Notes under the pieces: generated by a model
The model's input: only the letters and a program-made list of their open reading frames with translations
What the model was told of the DNA's origin: nothing
Database searches by the model: none
Origin: Annulohypoxylon bovei var. microspora
Taxonomy: Eukaryota; Ascomycota; Sordariomycetes; Xylariales; Hypoxylaceae
Length of the DNA: 64,000 bases
Reading direction: 5' to 3'
NCBI GenBank assembly: GCA_022836615.1
Contig: MU405243.1
Coordinates: 186,001 to 250,000 of the forward strand
In this document: positions 58,645 to 64,000 of the stretch, piece after piece
How the letters are laid out: every line of letters begins with the position of its first letter
How positions within the stretch are numbered: the first letter of the stretch is position 1
Made by a program: the position numbers and the translations under genes

Positions 58645-60315
58645 TCATGCCACCTTCGGCACTGCGGTGGCCCAGGGGTAAGTCGTCGCCATCGGAGAAC
58701 CGTAGCTGCCCAGGTCGTTGTAGTCCTTGGTGATGGTCTGGTTCTGGAGCACCTTCGTGACGAAGGGTAGGACGCTGTTACTAGAACCGAAGTTAGCATC
58801 GGACGTAACTAAATCCAAATCTAGATTCTAGGTAGGTAGGAAAATCGACGATCCTAGGTATCGCTGAGATATATTAAAAAGAAACGTAGGAATCCAAGAA
58901 AAAGGGGACACGCGTACAAACCGCTCATGTCGCAGTGGCCCCCACCGCGGACGGACATGGCGATCTGGTCGGGTACGCCCAGCCAATCGTAGACGAGCTT
59001 GGCGGCGGGATAGACGATGACGGAGGTGCCCTTGGAGTTGGTGAACTGGTCGCCGGTGCCCTGGTCGATGACGAGGGCGCGGGGGGCGATGGCGGCGGCG
59101 ATGGTGTGGGCGTCGTAGGGCAGGGTCTCGGCGTGGTTGACGAAGGTGCCGAGCGTCTTGTCGGTCCACCAGCCCGCCCCGCTCTTGCTGTTCTCCAGCG
59201 TCTCGTCCTGCCCGCTCAGTCCGTGGTACCGGTACGGCCCCAGCCCCTGCACGCCGCTGCTCATCGGCATCGTCAGCGTGATGCGCGCGTCCAGCAGCCC
59301 TGCCGCGAGCGCCGCCTTGCCCAGCCGCGAGCACCCCGTCACGCCCACGCGCGTGCTGTCGATTTCTGGGACCGTCGCGTTGAGCGCGTCGAGCACCCGG
59401 TGGAAGCCCCAGGCCCACGCCGTAAGGACGCCTGTGTCGGTTGTCAGCACTTCATCCGTTCTCTAGCCAAACCAACATACATAAGTCTACCTAACACAAA
59501 AAGGGATAGATTGGGAGTGAGGAGTGAGAAATTGGGGAATGGAGAATAGAGATATGAAGAACAAGAAATCATAGGGATAGGTACCGATGTCCTGGCCCTT
59601 GTAAATATCCCAGAAAGCCCCCGTCCCGGCGTTGCTGTCGGCCGCGACGCGCGAGTAGTCGAAGCCGACGACGGCGATGCCCGCCTGCAGGTACGGCTGG
59701 TTAGTCATGCCGCCGATATTAATAACGACGGGGGCGGGCGTCGTAGTCGTCGGCAACGCCAGCGTCGCGCTGAACATGCCGGTCTTGCCGCCGGCCGTCA
59801 CCTCGATGTTGACCGTGTTGCCGCTGCGCGTCGCCTTGACCGTCTCCTGCGAGTGGTCCGGGTAGTAGCCGTATCTGCGGCCGCGCTGTCAGAAGCTAGG
59901 ATTGGGGGGGGCGAGCTCGTCATTGCTCGAAAAGGGGGATGGCTGGGAGTAGTTTATTGTGCGTATGGGGGGCTGGCCGCGCTTACTGGTATTCCTGCAG
60001 CATCTGCAGGATCTCGGGCTGTCGGCACCGGTACCATTCCTCGGGCGTCTGGATCCGGTTCTTGCCCTTGCCCGTCATCACGTCGGACGCGAAGGAAGGC
60101 GAGTCGCCGCCCTCGCTGTCGGTCGTCGTGTATGCGAGCGGCAGCCAGGGGTCCGGCAGCGTCGTCTGCGTCGGGAGTTGCTGGTACGTGGGATACTTGC
60201 CCGCGGACGGGACCGGCGCGCACTCAGCTCTCGGGGCTGCTGCTGCTGGGATTGCTGCCCCTAGGAAGGGGAGAGCGACGGCGCCGAGGATGGCGGCGCA
60301 TTTGGGGGACGGCAT
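58645..60315 (-). CDS. Secreted CE15 glucuronoyl esterase-like enzyme
   Basis: Alpha/beta-hydrolase of carbohydrate esterase family 15; characterised members cleave the ester between lignin and 4-O-methylglucuronate of xylan. Four exons join in frame: 60315-59987, 59874-59585, 59431-58918, 58780-58645, giving 422 aa. Signal peptide about residues 1-26 (MPSPKCAAILGAVALPFLGA...). The N-terminal part includes EEWYRCRQPEILQMLQEYQYGYYP. The CE15 nucleophile motif GCSRLGK is at 239-245 (Ser241), and His371 lies in RGGGHCDMSG. At the canonical acid site (PQESG in classical fungal enzymes) it reads PMSSG (262-266), with no Glu. The third donor is GTACGC; the alternative GTTTGT breaks the frame. The gene looks intact. 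Exact substrate uncertain because of the changed triad. Confidence 0.9.
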
Positions 60316-61066
60316 GTTGGTCGACGATCCTTCTAGGAGGAATAGAGGTACGGTGAGTTATAGGATCAAGAGTGGGTATGATTCCTACAATACTTCTAGT
60401 AGGCTTCGACGAGGTAATATATGATTCCATCTCGCTCGCGTGGGAACGGCGAGGTGACATCGGCCTCTCCCGGAACCTAGACCTCCTTGCCGTACATCGA
60501 CATTGCCGCTACCCCGAGATAGTTAACCGGGTATTTTTAGAAATGCGACTGACTGGTTTGTACTTGAGGCTCTCCAGTTGCGGGTCCTGTGATGTTGCTC
60601 TCTCTTTGGTTTTAGTTTAGTTTCTAACAAAGCCCGTTTGTTTCCCTAGTAACAAATGACTCTTCTCGTAGAATCTTCTCAGGCGAATGTCTAGGTGTCT
60701 CGTGGTTTTGTATCAATATACCTAGATGGTTAAAGCGAAATTACACACGTTGCATGACTCGAATCGAGACGAAAAATCCACATCAAGAATCTCAACATGT
60801 CGAAAGGCTAGACCGGCCCTGAGGTGATATCGAGACTTTAGCCGCGAGCACCAATTCGGTTGTCACCATCAAACCCAAGGCTAGACTTGATGTGGAGAAG
60901 TTATTTTTAATAGGTTTCGGTCAGACTGTGCACTCAATTATTATCGAAACTGATGATCGCTAATTCCTTTCGTTGAGGTTGCATGTGCCTATCCAGATAC
61001 GTACCTTCCTTAGGAACCACATCATGTAGGAAGGGAAGGTATGTTGTGTTATTAGGTACCTACCTA
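60316..61066. other. Intergenic, no gene seen
   Basis: Promoter of the CE15-like gene, then unremarkable DNA up to the MITE. The right edge holds the left target-site copy CCTACCTA (61059-61066). Confidence 0.4.
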
Positions 61067-61518
61067 CAGGGGTCCCAACAAGTCAAGCAAGTCAAATATG
61101 AAGCTGATTTTGACTTACACAAGTCAAATCAAGTTTGAAGCAATTCTTAAATACTTGACGATTTTTCCAGCTTGGCTTGCTTAATAATCATTAAAAAAGC
61201 GGGTCTATAACCCATGTTCTTGGCCTATGCATCGTGAACATTGCCGTCGATTTTTCAACCGTGGTTACTTACCCGGGTCCCATAAAACTCGGTAATGCCG
61301 TATATTTCGGGGGGTTGGTGGGTTGGTCAAAACACCACTATACGCGTAATTATGGGTATATAAATGGGGCTCGATACCTTCATAAAATTAGACCCACTCA
61401 AGTCAAGAAAAAACCGAAATTTAACTTGCCAAACTTGACGATATTTTGGGCTTGAATTGACTTATCCAAGTCAAGTATCAAGCAAGTCAAGTTTACGTTT
61501 GACTTGTTGGGACCGCTG
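61067..61518. mobile_element. hAT-type MITE, 452 bp
   Basis: Non-autonomous DNA element. The 20-bp terminal inverted repeats are CAGGGGTCCCAACAAGTCAA at the left end (61067-61086) and, on the other strand of the right end (61518-61499), CAGCGGTCCCAACAAGTCAA, with one mismatch. Both begin with CAG, as in many hAT elements. Exact 8-bp target-site duplications CCTACCTA flank it (61059-61066 and 61519-61526), the length hAT transposases make. Sub-terminal regions are packed with CAAGTCAA / TTGACTTG motifs in both orientations, probable transposase-binding repeats. There is no transposase or other credible coding frame inside. The near-intact ends suggest a recent insertion. The CCTACCTA motif is common in this DNA, so the duplication alone is not proof, but ends and duplication agree. 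Confidence 0.88.
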
Positions 61519-62150
61519 CCTACCTAGGTTATCTAATGTGACGATAATTCGTCATCATGTTAAGCTGTGTCTGGATAAGTTCTTATGCCCCTTTAACCTA
61601 CCTGATATAGGCATCTACGTATCGTGGAATTTCTCCTTTTCGAGTTTACTACAGTCACAAGTTACGAATCACAAGCAAGTTTAAAACGTATAGGTGAAAG
61701 AAATGAAATATGCATTCGCCGGTAGCTACTATATGTGACTTGAAGTACTACCGAATCCTGGGAAAACCTTGTTCGCTTTAGCGAGGCATAAAAACCAGGA
61801 AAATATTCCAAAAAACTTTCCTTCCCGAAAGCTGGCACTGTCGCCGCTAAGGCACACACAAGGGTTGATTTGAATTCGCTGGAAACGCCAAAACACTTCG
61901 AGTGCAAAAATGCAACTGTGTTTTGGTTTGGTTTGGTTTGGTTTGGTTTGTTGTTGTTCATGGCAAAAGTCGTCGCTTCATTGCTCATGTGTATGTCGAG
62001 ATATCCTTCGACGTATACCTAGGTAGGTAGGTAGGTATATGTTTTTGTTTGTTTGTTTGGGTTGTTTTGTTTGTTCCTCGATTCTCTTTTTGGGATTGAT
62101 CCGGAAGTGACATCGGACTCCAGAGAAGAGGGATTGGTTGTTGCATCAGA
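61519..62150. other. Intergenic with pentamer microsatellite
   Basis: The right target-site copy (61519-61526), a (TTTGG)n tract (about 61922-61950), an ACCTAGGTAGGTAGGTAGG cluster (about 62019-62038) and a short (TTTG)n tract (about 62042-62060). No gene seen. Confidence 0.5.
61922..61950. repeat. (TTTGG)n microsatellite
   Basis: About six tandem pentamers, in non-coding DNA. Confidence 0.9.
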
Positions 62151-63023
62151 CTATTGGTAATAGTGAGCCCGTCGTGATGCTTGAAACTCCATGCCTTGTA
62201 TTTGATCACCATTCCTTGTTTGCGGATTGAAAGATTGAGATGTCCAGTTTGGATGAGAATTGACGGCCTCTTGTCTTCTCCTATGAGAATTGCGGTTGCG
62301 GTTGCGGTTTGTTTGAGAGTTTTGAGAGTTTTGAGAGGTTTGAGAGGTTTGAGAGGTTTGAGAGGTTTGAGAGGTTTGAGAGGTTTGAGAGTTTTGAGAG
62401 TTTTGAGGTCTTCGAGAGTTTTGAGGTTTGTTTTTGAGAGTTTTAGGTTTAGAGTAGTATTTAGGATTGAAGTACTGAGATGTCTCGTCTGAATTCCTCA
62501 TCACTGGAAATCTTTCTGATGGCGTCTTGTTTTTGTAGGCAGAGTTTTGTGGCTTGTTTCGGCAGTTTCTTTGGTTGCCATGGGATATCTGGTTTTTGCG
62601 TTTCTTGTTGCAGCGATTTTGTGTGTGCCTGGGGTTATGCGGCTGATTGGCATGCGAAGTAGGTGCTGTTGGCCGGTAGTTGGGACAGGGATGACAGTCG
62701 TCATCATCTATGTCCATCATCGTCGGCAGCCGCTTGATAGGACTGGGTGGTGTAGGTTCCCAGTCCATCTCGTCTGGGTCTCTCTCCGGATAAGCGTCCT
62801 CCATGACTATGTCATCATCTGGAGGACTCGGAGGTCGACCGATTATTTGAGACGGGTTGAAAGGGTTGGCCATCCATGTAATTTGGCCTTGAGAATTTGA
62901 TGACTCTTGAGTATAGCCATTGAAGGTTAGACCCTCGAAGTGTTGTCTTGGGCCTGCGAAAGGAGGGCAGGAAGGATGAGTAAATGGGCATGATAACCCG
63001 TAGTTTGATCCTTGGAAAGGCAT
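62151..63023 (-). CDS. Orphan Asn/Gln/Ser-rich protein with QTS repeats
   Basis: Single-exon frame of 290 aa from ATG 63023. Residues 1-60 contain MPFQGSNYGLSCPFTHPSCP and ANPFNPSQIIGRPPSPPDDD; 70-100 form an acidic DEMDWEP and MMDIDDDD segment; 105-200 are basic and His/Asn-rich with several Cys; about 205-237 is a tandem QNS/QTS repeat; then an NRNRNSHRRR basic run and a polar tail. It is mostly disordered and prion-like in composition (Q/N-rich). No family recognised. Absence of stops over 870 nt in a low-complexity but non-periodic N-terminal half supports a real gene; the repeat part alone would not. Confidence 0.55.
   Translation of the reverse strand: MPFQGSNYGLSCPFTHPSCPPFAGPRQHFEGLTFNGYTQESSNSQGQITWMANPFNPSQIIGRPPSPPDDDIVMEDAYPERDPDEMDWEPTPPSPIKRLPTMMDIDDDDCHPCPNYRPTAPTSHANQPHNPRHTQNRCNKKRKNQISHGNQRNCRNKPQNSAYKNKTPSERFPVMRNSDETSQYFNPKYYSKPKTLKNKPQNSRRPQNSQNSQTSQTSQTSQTSQTSQTSQNSQNSQTNRNRNRNSHRRRQEAVNSHPNWTSQSFNPQTRNGDQIQGMEFQASRRAHYYQ
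62312..62407. repeat. 9-bp coding minisatellite
   Basis: About ten tandem 9-bp units (TTTGAGAGG or TTTGAGAGT on the plus strand) inside the orphan gene. Each unit encodes Q-T-S or Q-N-S on the minus strand, so copy-number changes keep the frame. The nearly identical units suggest recent expansion. Confidence 0.9.
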
Positions 63024-64000
63024 CCTGGCGACGATATTGACGAAAAAGTGGTTATGTTCTTTTTCGTTTCGATTGGATCAAGTGTGATGTTCTTGATCGG
63101 GTCTTTGAGCAAAGTTGATGCTTTGGAATAATTCTGCTATTGTCAACAAATTGGAACTGGGTTTAAAGATTATTAGAAGTCTAGGGATACTAACCTCTTG
63201 AGATAATGATATCTTAATTTGGAACGTGAGTCGGTCAAGTGTGTCTTCTGATAGTTGTAGAAGGGTTTGAAACCGAATTTTTGTGTTGTTTAGAGACTGT
63301 AGATATCTCGTGTGTGTGATTGTTTTGTACGTGAAAAAATAAATAAGAAGGAAGAAACAGATCTCGGCATACATTTGGGATATATATATAGTCGTTTAAA
63401 AATTAGAAAATATCGGGAGATCTGCCCTCGAAGGTAAACAAAAGAGGCGTACACAGAAACTCTCGAAAATAGGTTAAACCTGGGTACCTGGTTGACTCTT
63501 TATGTGACAATGTGGCACGCTTAGAAACGCCCTATGGCGGTGAAGGCCAACCAGCGTTGCCATAATACAATATCTTGAAAATTATCCGAATAGGTATGCT
63601 CATAGTTTACTGATGTTGGTATGGGTTATAGAGTTTCTATCCACAGTGGTACTTTGGTTTGAAAATTAAAAAAAAGCTGGCTGTAATTTTGTAGCCACGA
63701 AAAATATGAACCTAGCAGCCACGATAAAGGAGAAGATTGTGAGAAAATGATTTTAAGAAGCAGTTATCAGCCATGATAAGCCAAAGGCAGCCGAGCTTGA
63801 GGCAATTAGGTCAAAGTTTAAAAAGATGTGGCATCTAACATTCGTTTATTAACCTAAGCAACTATCTACCTAACTACCAATTTTCTCTCTTCGCCCCTTT
63901 TTTCAAAATCACCCGATTTCTTTGAAACATAACCTAGATTCGTGATATAAAAACCTCTTAAACTCCACTAACTTTAACTACCATAAATAATTACTCAAAA
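63024..64000. other. Intergenic / upstream of the QTS-repeat gene
   Basis: Promoter and leader of the minus-strand gene, with a TATATATA box at about 63381. A plus-strand (or leader) open stretch near 63078-63374 is AT-rich and unsupported. The right-hand 300 bp are AT-rich with a CT-rich run (about 63880-63905), perhaps the promoter of a gene beyond the window. Confidence 0.35.

Noticed and set aside
35871..60315. Secondary-metabolite gene cluster
   Set aside because: No PKS, NRPS, terpene synthase or cluster-type Zn2Cys6 regulator found. A dioxygenase and a transporter alone are not sufficient.
62312..62407. CRISPR-like array
   Set aside because: Contiguous 9-bp units without spacers, inside a eukaryotic coding frame; it is a minisatellite.

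Overview
The window is a piece of a filamentous ascomycete nuclear genome. The evidence is the short spliceosomal introns (mostly 50-80 nt, GTAAGT/GTATGT donors, CTAAC/CTAAT branch points, YAG acceptors), the fungal gene content and long AT-rich intergenic DNA scattered with TACCTAGGTA-like palindromes. The gene set fits Pezizomycotina, probably Sordariomycetes; a narrower placement (for example Xylariales) would be a guess. About 22 protein-coding genes are supported, and I see no tRNA, rRNA, CRISPR array or autonomous transposon.

Layout. 1-6.4 kb: housekeeping block with the 5' part of ribosomal protein eL20 (cut by the window edge), a six-exon CSN12/PCI-domain gene and a BTB/POZ gene. 8.4-15.5 kb: accessory block with a 64-aa secreted peptide, a DUF7708-NACHT NLR-like gene, a cysteine- and histidine-rich secreted protein and a frameshifted ankyrin-repeat pseudogene. 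16.9-24.7 kb: a multi-pass membrane protein, an F-box/LRR-like remnant, a thaumatin-like secreted protein and a second small secreted protein. 25.2-28.4 kb: a LanC-like protein and a BuGZ/ZNF207-type zinc-finger protein. 31.4-34.2 kb: two orphan genes. 35.9-37.5 kb: a secreted GH79 glycosidase, followed by about 6 kb without a convincing gene. 43.5-48.5 kb: a CaMK/Srk1-type kinase and a proline-rich orphan. 48.9-60.3 kb: a secreted intradiol dioxygenase, a proteinase-K-type subtilase, a ZIP metal transporter and a CE15 glucuronoyl esterase-like enzyme. 61.1-61.5 kb: a 452-bp hAT-type MITE with intact ends. 62.1-63.0 kb: a low-complexity QTS-repeat protein.

How the genes fit together. The secreted GH79, CE15-like enzyme, dioxygenase and subtilase, with the small secreted proteins, suggest a fungus living on plant matter or interacting with plants. 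Apart from a shared lignin-carbohydrate theme they are not an obvious co-regulated cluster, and there is no PKS, NRPS or terpene core. The NLR-like gene and ankyrin pseudogene suggest turnover of self/non-self or immune-type genes around 9-16 kb.

The strongest second-look items are: the LanC-like protein with Asn in place of the usual active-site His of the GAAHG motif; the CE15-like enzyme lacking Glu at the canonical catalytic-acid site; the hAT MITE; stop-free in-frame introns in the ZIP and Cys/His-rich genes; and the ankyrin pseudogene beside the NLR. No computation or database search was run. Splice sites were read by eye and checked only for frame consistency.
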